Source: Sphingobium sp. KCTC 72723 (GTDB lineage Bacteria; Pseudomonadota; Alphaproteobacteria; Sphingomonadales; Sphingomonadaceae). Taken from it: DNA of 64,000 nucleotides. Under the pieces are notes generated by a model. The model was not told where the DNA came from, searched no databases, and was given only the letters and a program-made list of their open reading frames with translations. A program made the translations under genes and the position numbers. Location: assembly GCF_014280435.1 (NCBI RefSeq), contig NZ_CP060388.1:2232001-2296000 (forward strand), written 5' to 3'. Positions 34,704 to 45,576 of the stretch are shown piece by piece. Within the stretch, counting starts at the first letter, position 1. Every line of letters starts with the position of its first letter.

Positions 34704-36995
34704 TCAGAGCCGTTCGCGGCCACGCAACATGCCCGGCGACACGAAACCGATCGGATCGACCTGCATCGCGCTCTGTTTCAGGGTCGCCTGAATCTGCTCA
34801 TATTCGCGTTCCACTTCCGGTGTGACCGATGCGCGCGTTTCTTCCAGCGCGGCTTCGAAATGGGCCATCGTCACCTTTTCCACCGCCAATGACTGACGCA
34901 GCGCGAACAGGCCGGCACGCCGGGCCAGATCCTCCAGATCCGCGCCAGTGAACCGTTCGGTGCGCATGGCCAATATGTCGAGGTCGACATCCTCCGCCAG
35001 CGGCATCTTGCCTGTGTGGATCGTCAGGATACGCCGACGCCCCGCTTCATCCGGCACCGGAACATAGATCAGCTCATCGAAACGCCCCGGTCGCAACAGC
35101 GCCGGATCGACCAGCGTCGGGCGATTGGTCGCGCCGATCACCACGACCGATTGCAACTCCTCCAGCCCGTCCATCTCGGCCAGAATCGTGTTCACCACCC
35201 GCTCCGTCACCGCCGGTTCGCCCAGCCCGCCGCCGCGCGCAGGCACCAGGCTGTCCAGTTCGTCGATGAAGATGACCGTGGGCGCCACCTGCCGCGCGCG
35301 GGCGAACAGCCGGGCAATCTGCTGTTCGCTTTCACCATACCATTTGGACAGCAGGTCGCTCGATTTGGTGGCGATGAAATTGGCCTGCGCTTCGCGCGCC
35401 ACGGCCTTGGCCAGCAAAGTCTTGCCCGTGCCGGGCGGGCCATAGAGCAAAAAGCCCTTGGCCGGGCGGATGCCCAGCCGACGGAAAGCGTCGGGATTTT
35501 TGAGCGGCAGTTCGACTCCTTCTTTCAGCCGCATTTGCGCATCGTCCAGCCCGCCAATGTCGGACCAGCCGATATTGGGCGCCTGCACCATGACCTCGCG
35601 CATGGCGGACGGCTGGACCCGCTTGATCGCGGACATGAAATCTTCCCGCGTGACGCACAACTCCTCCAGCACATCGGGCGGAATCGTGCCGTCCTCCAGA
35701 TTGAGGCGCGGCATGAAGCGGCGCACCGTCTCGATCGCGGCTTCGCGGGTCAGCGCCGCCATATCCGCGCCGACAAAGCCGTATGTCATGCGGGCCAGTT
35801 CGGACAGGTCGACCTTGTCGCCCAGCGGCATCCCGCGCGTGTGGATGCCCAATATCTCGCGCCGCCCGCGCTCGTCAGGCACGCCCACCACGATTTCGCG
35901 GTCGAAACGCCCCGGACGCCGCAGCGCCTCGTCAATCGCTTCAGGCCGGTTGGTGGCCGCAATCACGACCAAATTGGTGCGCGGTTCCAGCCCGTCCATC
36001 AGCGTCAACAATTGCGCGACGAGGCGCTTTTCCGTCTCCCCTGTCACCTGCCCCCGTTTCGGCGCGATCGAATCGATTTCGTCGATGAACAGGATCGATG
36101 GCGACGCCTTGGCTGCCGCCTCGAATATCTCACGTAGCTTCTTTTCGGATTCGCCATAAGCGGACCCCATGATTTCCGGGCCGTTGATCAGGAAAAATTC
36201 CGCTTCCGATTCATTGGCGACGGCGCGGGCCAGCCGCGTCTTTCCCGTCCCCGGCGGGCCGTGCAGCAACACGCCCTTGGGCGGATCGACGCCCAGCCGT
36301 TCGAACAATTCGGGGTAGCGCAGCGGCAGTTCCACCATCTCGCGCAACTGGTCGATGGTGTCGGCCATGCCGCCGACATCGTCATAAGTCACATCGGCGC
36401 GGCGCGATTCGCGCGGCTCCTCATATTCGGCGCGCAATTCGACTTCGGTTTCGGCGTCGATCACCACGACACCCTTTGGCACGGTCGATACGACCATCAG
36501 CCGGATTTCCTGCAACGCATAGGCGGGCGCGGCCAGCATCTGGCGCAATTGGGGCGGCATGTCGCCGGGCGGCACCTGTTGCTGCGCGGCGGTTGCGACG
36601 ACATCACCCGCTGCCACCGGCCGTTGAAAGAATACGCGCTTCAACGCTTCGGGATTCCCCTGAAGCCGCAAATTATTTTGTGCAGGCGCGAACACGACTC
36701 GCTGGGCTGGGCGCGGTTCGATCTTTTCGATCTGGACGAAGTCGCCCGAACCCGCCCCGGCATTGGCCCGTTGCAACCCGTCCAGGCGCAGCACGTTCAG
36801 CCCTTCGTCTTCCTTATAGGGTCGCACCACGCGCGCGGATGTCGACCGCTTGCCCACGATCGCGACGACATCCCCTTCTGCCAGCAGCAATTGCGCCATA
36901 ACGTCGAGCGGCAGCCGCGCCAGACCGCGTCCGGCATCCTCCGGCCGCGCATTGGCGACCTGAATCCTGCGCCCGCTGCTTTCCTGATCGGCCAT
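34704..36995 (-). CDS. CDC48/VCP-family double AAA+ ATPase
   Basis: Hexameric unfoldase with two ATPase rings, similar to archaeal VAT and eukaryotic p97. The 763-residue protein has a CDC48 N-domain (about 1-190) with double-psi barrel features. D1 has [13 protein letters not shown] and [14 protein letters not shown]2 has [15 protein letters not shown] and [13 protein letters not shown], with arginine-finger regions [10 protein letters not shown] and [10 protein letters not shown]. The aromatic pore residue KWYGESE is present in D2, while D1 has SAYGESE. The start at [10 protein letters not shown] (36995) is chosen; the frame stays open upstream through a terminator and a candidate small RNA. 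Substrates in bacteria are unknown. Confidence 0.92.
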   Translation of the reverse strand: MADQESSGRRIQVANARPEDAGRGLARLPLDVMAQLLLAEGDVVAIVGKRSTSARVVRPYKEDEGLNVLRLDGLQRANAGAGSGDFVQIEKIEPRPAQRVVFAPAQNNLRLQGNPEALKRVFFQRPVAAGDVVATAAQQQVPPGDMPPQLRQMLAAPAYALQEIRLMVVSTVPKGVVVIDAETEVELRAEYEEPRESRRADVTYDDVGGMADTIDQLREMVELPLRYPELFERLGVDPPKGVLLHGPPGTGKTRLARAVANESEAEFFLINGPEIMGSAYGESEKKLREIFEAAAKASPSILFIDEIDSIAPKRGQVTGETEKRLVAQLLTLMDGLEPRTNLVVIAATNRPEAIDEALRRPGRFDREIVVGVPDERGRREILGIHTRGMPLGDKVDLSELARMTYGFVGADMAALTREAAIETVRRFMPRLNLEDGTIPPDVLEELCVTREDFMSAIKRVQPSAMREVMVQAPNIGWSDIGGLDDAQMRLKEGVELPLKNPDAFRRLGIRPAKGFLLYGPPGTGKTLLAKAVAREAQANFIATKSSDLLSKWYGESEQQIARLFARARQVAPTVIFIDELDSLVPARGGGLGEPAVTERVVNTILAEMDGLEELQSVVVIGATNRPTLVDPALLRPGRFDELIYVPVPDEAGRRRILTIHTGKMPLAEDVDLDILAMRTERFTGADLEDLARRAGLFALRQSLAVEKVTMAHFEAALEETRASVTPEVEREYEQIQATLKQSAMQVDPIGFVSPGMLRGRERL

Positions 36996-37082
36996 ATCCT
37001 GTCCCCACAAATTGTCGCTCCGTAACGAGATAGGGAACGCAGGCGCCGGGAAAAAGGGGGCCGTGCCAACTAGGCGCAAGAC

Positions 37083-37112
37083 AAAAAAAGGGCCGACCCA
37101 AAGGTCAGCCCG
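37083..37112 (-). terminator. Rho-independent terminator upstream of the CDC48-like gene
   Basis: On the minus strand GGGCTGACC-TTTG-GGTCGGCCC forms a nine-bp stem with one mismatch and is followed by seven T residues. It lies about 90 bases before the ATPase start, so it must end a separate short transcript or act as an attenuator. Confidence 0.8.
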
Positions 37113-37152
37113 GAAAGTTTTAGGAGAGGATGCCTGAAAGGCACCTCCTATG
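37083..37152 (-). ncRNA. Candidate small RNA of about 70 nt
   Basis: Upstream of the terminator at 37083-37112, the minus strand has a second compact hairpin (GGAGGTGCC-TTTCA-GGCATCCTC, 37128-37150), joined by an A/T-rich linker. A possible promoter, TTGCAA and CACATA with 17 bases between, lies just before it. The minus strand repeats CATCCTCT at 37247-37254. The shape of 5' hairpin, linker and terminator with U-run fits a bacterial small RNA. A leader attenuator for the CDC48-like gene is the alternative. Confidence 0.5.
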
Positions 37153-37332
37153 TGCAGTGCAGCGGGAAATATTGCAAGTGCGAAAAGAACCACGCAGTTG
37201 CATAAAATGCATCTTGCCATTTCCACGAATTTCCTGCTCATAGCGAAGAGGATGCTTGAACCCGGTTTATGTTGCGATCGACAATAAGGTATGACGCGGC
37301 GCAGCGCACCGGCACTGGAATTGTGACGAATT

Positions 37333-38211
37333 ATGCGGAGATTACCGCCCCTTACGGCCCTGGAGGCCTTCGTTCAGGTTGCCCGCCTTGGCTCGGTCAA
37401 GGCGGCGGCAGAAGAACTCGCGCTCTCCACCCCCGCGCTTAGCCGCCGGGTGCAGGCGCTGGAGCGATTCATCGGCCGCCCGTTGTTCGACCGCAAGCAT
37501 CAGGCGCTGGAAATCAATGCCGAGGGGCAGAGGCTGCTGGACGACATAGCCCCTGCACTGGATTCCCTTGCTCAGGCGCTGGAAAATATCCAGAGCGGCG
37601 GCAACCAACTGCGCTTGCGCCTCGCCGTGATGCCATTGTTCGCGACCCAGCGCCTGTTCCCCCATCTGGGCGCGCTGCGCACGCTGCATCCCCAATTGCA
37701 TATCGACATCGAAACCACCCCCCATGCCGTCGCACGGCTGGGCGAAGGGCTGGACGCGGCGATCGTGCTGGCCAAGGATATCGACGCAGCGCTTTATGCG
37801 CATGAACTCGACCATGACGAAGTCTATGTCATCGGCGCGCGCTCGCTGCTCGCCCCCCCCCATGCGCTGACATCGCCGGAGGAACTGGCGCAGCATACCG
37901 TCCTGCTCCACCGCGACATGGCGCTGGCGTTCGACGCCTGGAAGGATGCCGTTGGCCTGCCCGACCTGCAACCGCTGGCGATCGACAATTATGATTCGGG
38001 CCAGCTGATGCTGGAAGCCGCAGCGCAGGGGCTGGGCGTGGCATTCATGCACGCCAGCCATTTCAAGGAATCGGGCGATACCCGCCTGGTCCGCCTGTTC
38101 CCGACAAAGGTCGAAAGCCCCTATCGCTATTATTTCGTCTGCCGCCCCCGCGCGCTTCAGACCCGTGCCGTGCGGATCTTCCGCGACTGGCTGGTAGCTG
38201 CCGATATCTAA
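37333..38211 (+). CDS. LysR-family transcriptional regulator (GcvA-like)
   Basis: The 292-residue protein has the N-terminal winged HTH (PPLTALEAFVQVARLGSVKA, then ALSTPALSRRVQALERFIG). A substrate-binding domain (about residues 90-290) follows and ends in YRYYFVCRPRA. The start RRLPPLTALEAF is typical of the GcvA/AmpR branch. LysR regulators often control a divergent neighbour; here that would be the small-RNA candidate or the CDC48-like gene. The effector is unknown. Confidence 0.93.
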   Translation: MRRLPPLTALEAFVQVARLGSVKAAAEELALSTPALSRRVQALERFIGRPLFDRKHQALEINAEGQRLLDDIAPALDSLAQALENIQSGGNQLRLRLAVMPLFATQRLFPHLGALRTLHPQLHIDIETTPHAVARLGEGLDAAIVLAKDIDAALYAHELDHDEVYVIGARSLLAPPHALTSPEELAQHTVLLHRDMALAFDAWKDAVGLPDLQPLAIDNYDSGQLMLEAAAQGLGVAFMHASHFKESGDTRLVRLFPTKVESPYRYYFVCRPRALQTRAVRIFRDWLVAADI

Positions 38212-38282
38212 GCATTTTTGCGGTCTGCGATTCTTTTCGGCCGCGCTCTTAACCTTGTTTCCTCGCCGCCGTTATAGCGAAC

Positions 38283-39440
38283 ATGACCGGGGCCACTTCC
38301 TCTTCCGCTAGTCCGCAACACGGACTGACCGACCGTCTGGCACGATGGGCAAAAGGCCTGTCTGGCAAGCCTGAGGAGGAGGAGAACGAACCCGAGCAGC
38401 GCCCGCGCGCAGGCACTGCGTCGAGCCGCGAAGTGACACGCCGCCGTCAGCTTTACGACGAAATCGGCAGCTTCCTGTTCGCTCACGACCTGGACCTCAC
38501 GCCCATCAATTTTTCCGTGGCGCTCGATTATCTGACCGGCGCGAATATCGGCGTGGAAAAGGCGATCAAGGCCGTGCTGATGGAGCGTGGCAAGATTACC
38601 AACGGCTGGATGGAAACCGTCGCGGCCGAACAGCGCGCCGACGAAGTGACGCCCGAATCGCTGGCCAACATGCTGGACAAGGTCGAGGAAAATCTGACCC
38701 AGTTCACGGGTTTGATGCATGAATCGCGCAATTCGGCCAAGGATTATGGCGCTGCATTGCAGGAACAGGCCAAGGGGCTGATCGAAGGCAGCGAAAATGA
38801 TCCCGTGCTGGCCCGACTGGTCGGGCTGACCCGGTCGATGGTCGAAAAGACCCGGCAGGTCGAAAACCAGCTGCGCGAAAACCAGAAGCAGACCAAGGCT
38901 TTGAAATCGAGCCTGGAAACGGCCCGCCGCGCTGCTGAACATGACCATCTGACTGGCCTGCCCAACCGGCGCGCCTTTGAAGGCGTGCTGCGTGAAGAAG
39001 TGAAGGTCGCCAGGGAACAGGGCGAAATGCTCTCGGTCGCCTTTTGCGATATCGACCATTTCAAGAATATCAACGACACCCATGGCCATGACACGGGTGA
39101 CCGGGTGCTGAAATTCATCGCCGGGCTGCTGACGAAAGCATCCAACGACCGCTGCCATGTGGCACGGCATGGGGGGGAGGAATTCGTCATGCTGTTCCGG
39201 GGCAAGACTGCCGCCGAAGCGTGCGAAGCGGTGGACAGCGTGCGCGAGGATCTGGCCACCCGCAGCCTGGTCAATCGTACCAATGGCGAACGCATGGAAC
39301 GGGTCAGTTTTTCAGCCGGTGTCGCCAATGTGCTGGCGTTCGACGATCCCAGCCGTGCGCTCAAAGCAGCCGACCGCGCGCTTTATCTGGCTAAGGAACA
39401 TGGCCGCAACCGGGTTTACCTGGCAGCGGAAACGGATTGA
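38283..39440 (+). CDS. GGDEF-domain diguanylate cyclase
   Basis: Predicted to make the second messenger cyclic di-GMP. The 385-residue protein has an N-terminal region (about 1-210) with a charged start, a helical bundle-like middle and a likely coiled coil (VEKTRQVENQLRENQKQTK). The C-terminal GGDEF domain contains DHLTGLPNRRAFE, FCDIDHFKNINDTHGHDTGD and the active-site RHGGEEFVMLF. The canonical inhibitory RxxD does not stand five residues before GGEEF; that stretch reads NDRCHVARH. No membrane segment is seen, so the protein is cytosolic. Confidence 0.92.
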   Translation: MTGATSSSASPQHGLTDRLARWAKGLSGKPEEEENEPEQRPRAGTASSREVTRRRQLYDEIGSFLFAHDLDLTPINFSVALDYLTGANIGVEKAIKAVLMERGKITNGWMETVAAEQRADEVTPESLANMLDKVEENLTQFTGLMHESRNSAKDYGAALQEQAKGLIEGSENDPVLARLVGLTRSMVEKTRQVENQLRENQKQTKALKSSLETARRAAEHDHLTGLPNRRAFEGVLREEVKVAREQGEMLSVAFCDIDHFKNINDTHGHDTGDRVLKFIAGLLTKASNDRCHVARHGGEEFVMLFRGKTAAEACEAVDSVREDLATRSLVNRTNGERMERVSFSAGVANVLAFDDPSRALKAADRALYLAKEHGRNRVYLAAETD

Positions 39441-39463
39441 GGTTTTTTCGGTTCTGCCGCACC

Positions 39464-39539
39464 GCACCTGCCCGCTCCCCCACCCGGCCTCCCACAGAAT
39501 ATCCTGAATGGGAGGCCGGGTGGGGGAGCGGGCAGGTGC
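39464..39539. repeat. Long perfect palindrome with conserved loop, copy 1
   Basis: Arms of 31 bases (39464-39494 and 39509-39539) are exact reverse complements around the 14-base loop CAGAATATCCTGAA. It lies between the convergent GGDEF and GST genes. A related element with a near-identical loop lies at 52631-52710. A T-run (39443-39448) precedes the left arm on the plus strand. Confidence 0.9.
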
Positions 39540-39565
39540 CGCATCAACGATAGCGCAAAAGTGCC

Positions 39566-40237
39566 TCAGAAATCCGGTTTCTCATAATGGGCAGGTGGCG
39601 TGATGACTTCCATTCGCTCCGACAATAAGGGCCGGAAGGACGGCCGCGATTTGAAGCCGGCATACCAGCGGCGAACCGGCTCATGCCCGGCCCAGTCGAT
39701 GCCGCCCAGATAATCGGCCACCGACAGATGCGCCGCCGCGGTTATATCGGCCAGGCTAAGCGTGCCGCCCGCCATCCAGCTGCGATGGTCGAGCAGATAG
39801 TCCATATAATCCATATGCACATTTGCACGCTTCATCGCCTCGCGCAGGATGCGCGCGTCCGGCGGCGTTCGTTCGATCAGCCGCTTCTTCATCCGTTCGT
39901 GCAGCAATGGGCCGACCACGTCGCCATAGAAATTCTGGTCGAAAAAGGCAGTCAGGCGGCGCACTTCCGCCCGTCCGGCGGCAGTACCGGAAATCAACGG
40001 AACCTTCTCCACCGTTTCCTCGAAATATTCGCAGATTGCCTGACTGTCGATCAGGGTGATGCCCTTGTCCTGCTCCACCATGACAGGCGTCGTGCCAGCC
40101 GGGTTCAGATCCAGAAATTCGTCGCGCATCGCCCAGGGCGATTCGCGCACCAGATCATAACCCACGCCTTTTTCGCCCAGCAGTAGCCGGACCTTGCGGG
40201 AGAAGGGACAGAGCGGAAATTGATAGAGAAGCCACAT
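39566..40237 (-). CDS. Glutathione S-transferase family protein
   Basis: The 223-residue protein has an N-terminal thioredoxin-like domain with LYQFPLCPFSRKVRLLLGEK, where the CPFS cysteine is the likely active residue. NPAGTTPVM carries the cis-proline and IDSQAICEYFEE is the glutathione-binding SQAI motif. The C-terminal helical domain has SLADITAAAHLSV. ATG 40237 is preferred to a TTG two codons upstream. Substrates are unknown; detoxification or stringent-starvation-like roles are possible. The 184 bases to acsA must hold divergent promoters. Confidence 0.9.
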   Translation of the reverse strand: MWLLYQFPLCPFSRKVRLLLGEKGVGYDLVRESPWAMRDEFLDLNPAGTTPVMVEQDKGITLIDSQAICEYFEETVEKVPLISGTAAGRAEVRRLTAFFDQNFYGDVVGPLLHERMKKRLIERTPPDARILREAMKRANVHMDYMDYLLDHRSWMAGGTLSLADITAAAHLSVADYLGGIDWAGHEPVRRWYAGFKSRPSFRPLLSERMEVITPPAHYEKPDF

Positions 40238-40421
40238 AAGCAATCCCTGTTAGGCGCGCGGGGCCACGGGGGAAAGCGGCAAAATACAGGAAATATTGCC
40301 GCACATTTCAGTCATATTGGCCAAAAGGATGGCGACAAACGGCATGATGCGGCCTTTCGGTCCCGCCATAGGGACAGTAGAAGAGACGATAATAATGGTT
40401 TCGTGATGGAAAGGATGCCCG

Positions 40422-42365
<1,944 letters not shown>

Positions 42366-42391
42366 TGCCCAGCCGCGCCAAAGGAACCGTC

Positions 42392-42904
42392 ATGGAACGC
42401 TATACCGCCGTCGCCCGCGCCCTGCACTGGACCATCGCGGTCATGATCCTCATCAACCTGTGGCTTGGCTTTGCCCATGATGCGCTGCCCAAGGATTGGG
42501 CGGTGATGCCGGTCCACAAATCGATAGGACTGACCATATTGGCGCTGACGATCGTGCGGCTGGTCTGGCGCTTCACCCATCGCCCTCCGGCGCTGCCGAT
42601 GGCGATGCCGGGGTGGGAGAAGGCAGCGGCACATGCCACGCATCTCGTTTTCTACGCCTTCATGATCCTGGTCCCGCTCACCGGTTGGATAATGACGTCG
42701 GCTGGAACGCGGCCGCTCAACTGGTTCTTCCTGTTCGATATTCCCAAATTCGCCGTGACCAAGGGCGACATGATCGTCGGCCTGTCAGGCGAGGGGCATG
42801 AGATTATGGGCTTTGCCTGGGCGGCGCTGATCATCGTCCATGTCGGCGCCGCGTTGCGCCACCATTTCGTGCTGAAGGACAGCGTGCTGCGGCGGATGCT
42901 GTGA
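42392..42904 (+). CDS. Cytochrome b561 (CybB family)
   Basis: Di-haem membrane protein with four helices that passes electrons from quinol or another donor. The 170-residue protein begins MERYTAVARALHWTIAVMIL, with the first haem histidine in ALHW. HKSIGLTIL, ATHLVFYAF and VHVGAALRHHF carry the other ligand-type histidines. ATG 42392 follows AAAGGAACC at good spacing and is preferred to 42365, which overlaps the acsA stop. The electron partner is unknown. Confidence 0.9.
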   Translation: MERYTAVARALHWTIAVMILINLWLGFAHDALPKDWAVMPVHKSIGLTILALTIVRLVWRFTHRPPALPMAMPGWEKAAAHATHLVFYAFMILVPLTGWIMTSAGTRPLNWFFLFDIPKFAVTKGDMIVGLSGEGHEIMGFAWAALIIVHVGAALRHHFVLKDSVLRRML

Positions 42905-42938
42905 CTGCTACGGATGGGAAGCGGATTTTTCGAACACC

Positions 42939-43026
42939 GTCATGCTGAACTGTTTCAGCATCCATCAAGCCTCACGAAGCCCTGCCCAATCTGGAGAAAT
43001 GGACCCTGAAACCAGTTCAGGGTGAC
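42939..43026. repeat. Imperfect palindromic repeat after cytochrome b561
   Basis: The arms near 42939-42965 and 43000-43026 share GTCATGCTGAACTGTTTCAG against TGAAACCAGTTCAGGGTGAC, with a few mismatches. It lies between convergent genes. The CTGAA...TTCAG core resembles dispersed repeats I recall from sphingomonad genomes. Confidence 0.7.
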
Positions 43027-43063
43027 AGAGAAGATTAGGTCTGATTTTGCTCGACACCGGCCC

Positions 43064-44272
43064 CTACACCATCTCACCCGTCAGCAGCTTCGGCAGCGCG
43101 CCCGATTGCCCGCGTGCTTCGGCCATGAAGCGACCCTTGAGTAATGACGTGCGTTGCACTGCCGCCAGCCCTGCACGCCGCGCCAGTGCAGGCAGGCGGC
43201 CGGGAATGTCGAACAGGCGCACCAGTCCGTCCATCGCCACACTGACCGACAGCGAATCCAGCCCGCGCCACCGTTGGTAACGGGCCAATAGCTGCGCGTC
43301 GCCGGGGTCGAGGCCCAGACGCTTGCCTTCCACCAGCACTTCGACCAGCGCGGCGACATCGCGGAAGCCCAGGTTCAGCCCCTGTCCCGCGATCGGATGG
43401 ATGGCGTGGGCGCTGTCGCCGACCAGCGCCAGCCGCGTGTCGGTGATCTGCGCGGCATGGTGGAAGCCCAGCGGGTAGGAAGATCGCGGCCCGGCCAGCG
43501 TGATCTCGCCCAGAAAGCCGCCAATGCGCTTCTGCGCTTCGGCCAGGAAGGCGCGTTCCGACAATTTCAGCATCGCCGGTGCCTGATCGGTCGGCACGGT
43601 CCACACCACCGCCGATCGCGTGCCGGGCTGCATCGGCAGCAGCGCGAAAGGACCGCCGACATAGAAAATCTCGTAAGCCGTGTTGGCGTGCGGCACAGCA
43701 TGGTCGAGCGCAGTGACAATGGCGGTATGTTTATATTGCCAGCGGGTGGTGCGGATGCCCGCCGCTTCGCGCGTTGGGCTGTTGCGCCCTTCCGCTGCGA
43801 CCAGCAGCGCGCCGTCGATCGTAGCGCCGCTTTCCAGCGTCAGTGTGACGCCATCGGCATTGCGATCGACATGGACCGCGCGGTCGGGCTGAAAGCGGGT
43901 GAGGTGAGTCGCCGCCTGCGCCGCCTGTTCCAGCGCGAAGCGCAGGTCGCGATTGGGGAACATGGTCCCCATCACGCCATCATCGGCATCCGGCACGAAA
44001 TCGAGCGCGCCTGGCGCCAGCCCGTCGCTAACCCAGATACGATCGATCGGGCAGCCCTTCCCTTCAAGAAAGGGCGCGACGCCGATCGCCGACAGCATAG
44101 CGAAGCTGGTCGAACTGATCGCCGACACGCGCCCGTCGAAACCGGGCGCGCTGCTGTCCACGACATTGGCGGGGTCGATCACGGCACAGCGCAGGCCATG
44201 GCCGGAAAGGGCGATGCCAAGGGTCAGGCCGACAAGGCCCGCGCCCAATATCACGACGTCGAAGCGTTCCAT
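43064..44272 (-). CDS. UbiH/UbiF/VisC/COQ6 family FAD-dependent hydroxylase
   Basis: Flavin monooxygenase expected to hydroxylate the ring of a ubiquinone precursor. The 402-residue protein has the Rossmann FAD motif DVVILGAGLVGLTLGIAL at the N-terminus and the second FAD motif ALVGDSAHAIHPIAGQGLN near residue 285. Which ring position it attacks (C5, C6 or C1) cannot be read by eye. It runs left behind ilvE with a 73-base gap. Confidence 0.92.
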   Translation of the reverse strand: MERFDVVILGAGLVGLTLGIALSGHGLRCAVIDPANVVDSSAPGFDGRVSAISSTSFAMLSAIGVAPFLEGKGCPIDRIWVSDGLAPGALDFVPDADDGVMGTMFPNRDLRFALEQAAQAATHLTRFQPDRAVHVDRNADGVTLTLESGATIDGALLVAAEGRNSPTREAAGIRTTRWQYKHTAIVTALDHAVPHANTAYEIFYVGGPFALLPMQPGTRSAVVWTVPTDQAPAMLKLSERAFLAEAQKRIGGFLGEITLAGPRSSYPLGFHHAAQITDTRLALVGDSAHAIHPIAGQGLNLGFRDVAALVEVLVEGKRLGLDPGDAQLLARYQRWRGLDSLSVSVAMDGLVRLFDIPGRLPALARRAGLAAVQRTSLLKGRFMAEARGQSGALPKLLTGEMV

Positions 44273-44345
44273 GAGCGACTATCTAGGCGTTTGGAAGAGG
44301 ATTGGGAAGCGGCGGTACGCGCTCACGCCCGAAAGGGCAGGTGCT

Positions 44346-45437
44346 TTACAGTACCCGCACCCAACCGGCCGGATCGGCGACTGTCCCGCGTTGGATACCC
44401 GTCAGCTCGCCGCGCAGCTTTTCCGTCACCAGCCCGCCATCGCCATTGCCAATGGTGAAATCGCCACCGCTGCTCTTGACCGTGCCGATCGCGGTAACGA
44501 CCGCCGCCGTGCCGCAGGCGAATGCCTCGCGCAGCGTGCCGCTGGCCGCGTCGGCGCGCCATTGGGCAAAGCTGTAGGGTTCTTCGCGCACCTCATGCCC
44601 CTGCGCGCGGGCAAGGGCGATAATCGAATTGCGGGTGATACCGGGCAGGATCGTGCCGGTGAGCGGGGGCGTGACGATCGACCCGTCGTCCATCACGAAA
44701 AAGACGTTCATGCCGCCCAATTCCTCGACCCACTTATTTTCGGCAGCATCGAGAAACACGACCTGATCGCAGCCATGGCCGATCGCTTCCTTTTGCGCGA
44801 CAAGGCTGGCGGCATAATTGCCACCGCATTTGGCCGCGCCCGTGCCACCGCGCGCGGCGCGGGTATAATGTTCCGAAACCCACAGGGTTACGGCCTTCTT
44901 GCCGCCCTTGAAATAGGCACCGGCGGGCGAAGCAATGACGCAGAAGATATATTCGTTGGATGGGCGCACGCCCAGAAACGTCTCGCTGGCGAACAGGAAG
45001 GGGCGCAGATAGAGGCTGCCCTCCCCGGTCGGAATCCAGTCCGCGTCGATCTTCACCAGTTGTTCGACCGCTTCCAGAAACACGTCCTCCGGCAGCGCGG
45101 GCATCGCCATGCGTTCGGCCGACTGGGCGAAGCGGCGGGCATTTTCTTCGGGGCGGAACATGGCGATGCTGCCATCTTCCAGCCGATATGCCTTCATCCC
45201 TTCAAAGATTTCCTGCGCATAATGCAGCACGGCGCAGGCCGGGTCGATCTGAAACGCTTCGCGCGGGCCGACCGCATGGCTGTGCCACCCCTGCCCCTCG
45301 GTATAGCGAATCGTCACCATATGGTCAGTGAACAGGCGTCCGAAACCGGGATCCTCCAGCAGTACCGCGCGCTCGTCCGCCGATAGCGCCTTCTGGCTGC
45401 GATTGACGGTAAAACGCGATGTCTGCTCGACGTCCAT
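44346..45437 (-). CDS. ilvE: Branched-chain amino acid aminotransferase
   Basis: PLP class IV transaminase that makes or degrades leucine, isoleucine and valine. The 363-residue length matches the eukaryote/actinobacteria-like long type. The PLP lysine is in GAAKCGGNYAASL, followed by EELGGMNVFFV, a family signature. QIDPACAVLHYAQEIFEGMK is the N-terminal block. LTGTILPGITRNSII is the cofactor phosphate loop. The start at 45437 gives MDVEQTSRFTVNR. Confidence 0.96.
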   Translation of the reverse strand: MDVEQTSRFTVNRSQKALSADERAVLLEDPGFGRLFTDHMVTIRYTEGQGWHSHAVGPREAFQIDPACAVLHYAQEIFEGMKAYRLEDGSIAMFRPEENARRFAQSAERMAMPALPEDVFLEAVEQLVKIDADWIPTGEGSLYLRPFLFASETFLGVRPSNEYIFCVIASPAGAYFKGGKKAVTLWVSEHYTRAARGGTGAAKCGGNYAASLVAQKEAIGHGCDQVVFLDAAENKWVEELGGMNVFFVMDDGSIVTPPLTGTILPGITRNSIIALARAQGHEVREEPYSFAQWRADAASGTLREAFACGTAAVVTAIGTVKSSGGDFTIGNGDGGLVTEKLRGELTGIQRGTVADPAGWVRVL

Positions 45438-45576
45438 GATATAGGCTCCTTGGGGATGAGGGCGAGCCTATGTCACAAAAGGACGGGCAAAACAACGTCA
45501 ACTATACTGTCCCATCAGGCCAGTGCGCCGCCGCTGGCCCCTTGGCGCTGCGATGCCGTCCCGCTATCGCGATGCG

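Larger units (their letters stand above)
36996..37332. other. 337-base gap between divergent CDC48-like and LysR genes
   Basis: No convincing protein-coding gene was found. The gap holds the small-RNA candidate and its terminator. A pair of 14-base direct repeats (AGAGGATGCCTGAA at 37125-37138 and AGAGGATGCTTGAA at 37247-37260) lies 122 bases apart. The lower GC content than in neighbours fits a regulatory region. Confidence 0.6.

Noticed and set aside
36996..37241. 82-codon N-terminal extension of the CDC48-like protein
   Set aside because: It would run through a strong terminator and the small-RNA hairpin. The sequence is unlike the family N-domain, which begins at MADQ.
39441..39565. Palindrome at 39464 as an ordinary rho-independent terminator
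   Set aside because: The T-run lies before, not after, the stem on the plus strand, and on the minus strand the stem is followed by A residues. The second copy has the same arrangement.
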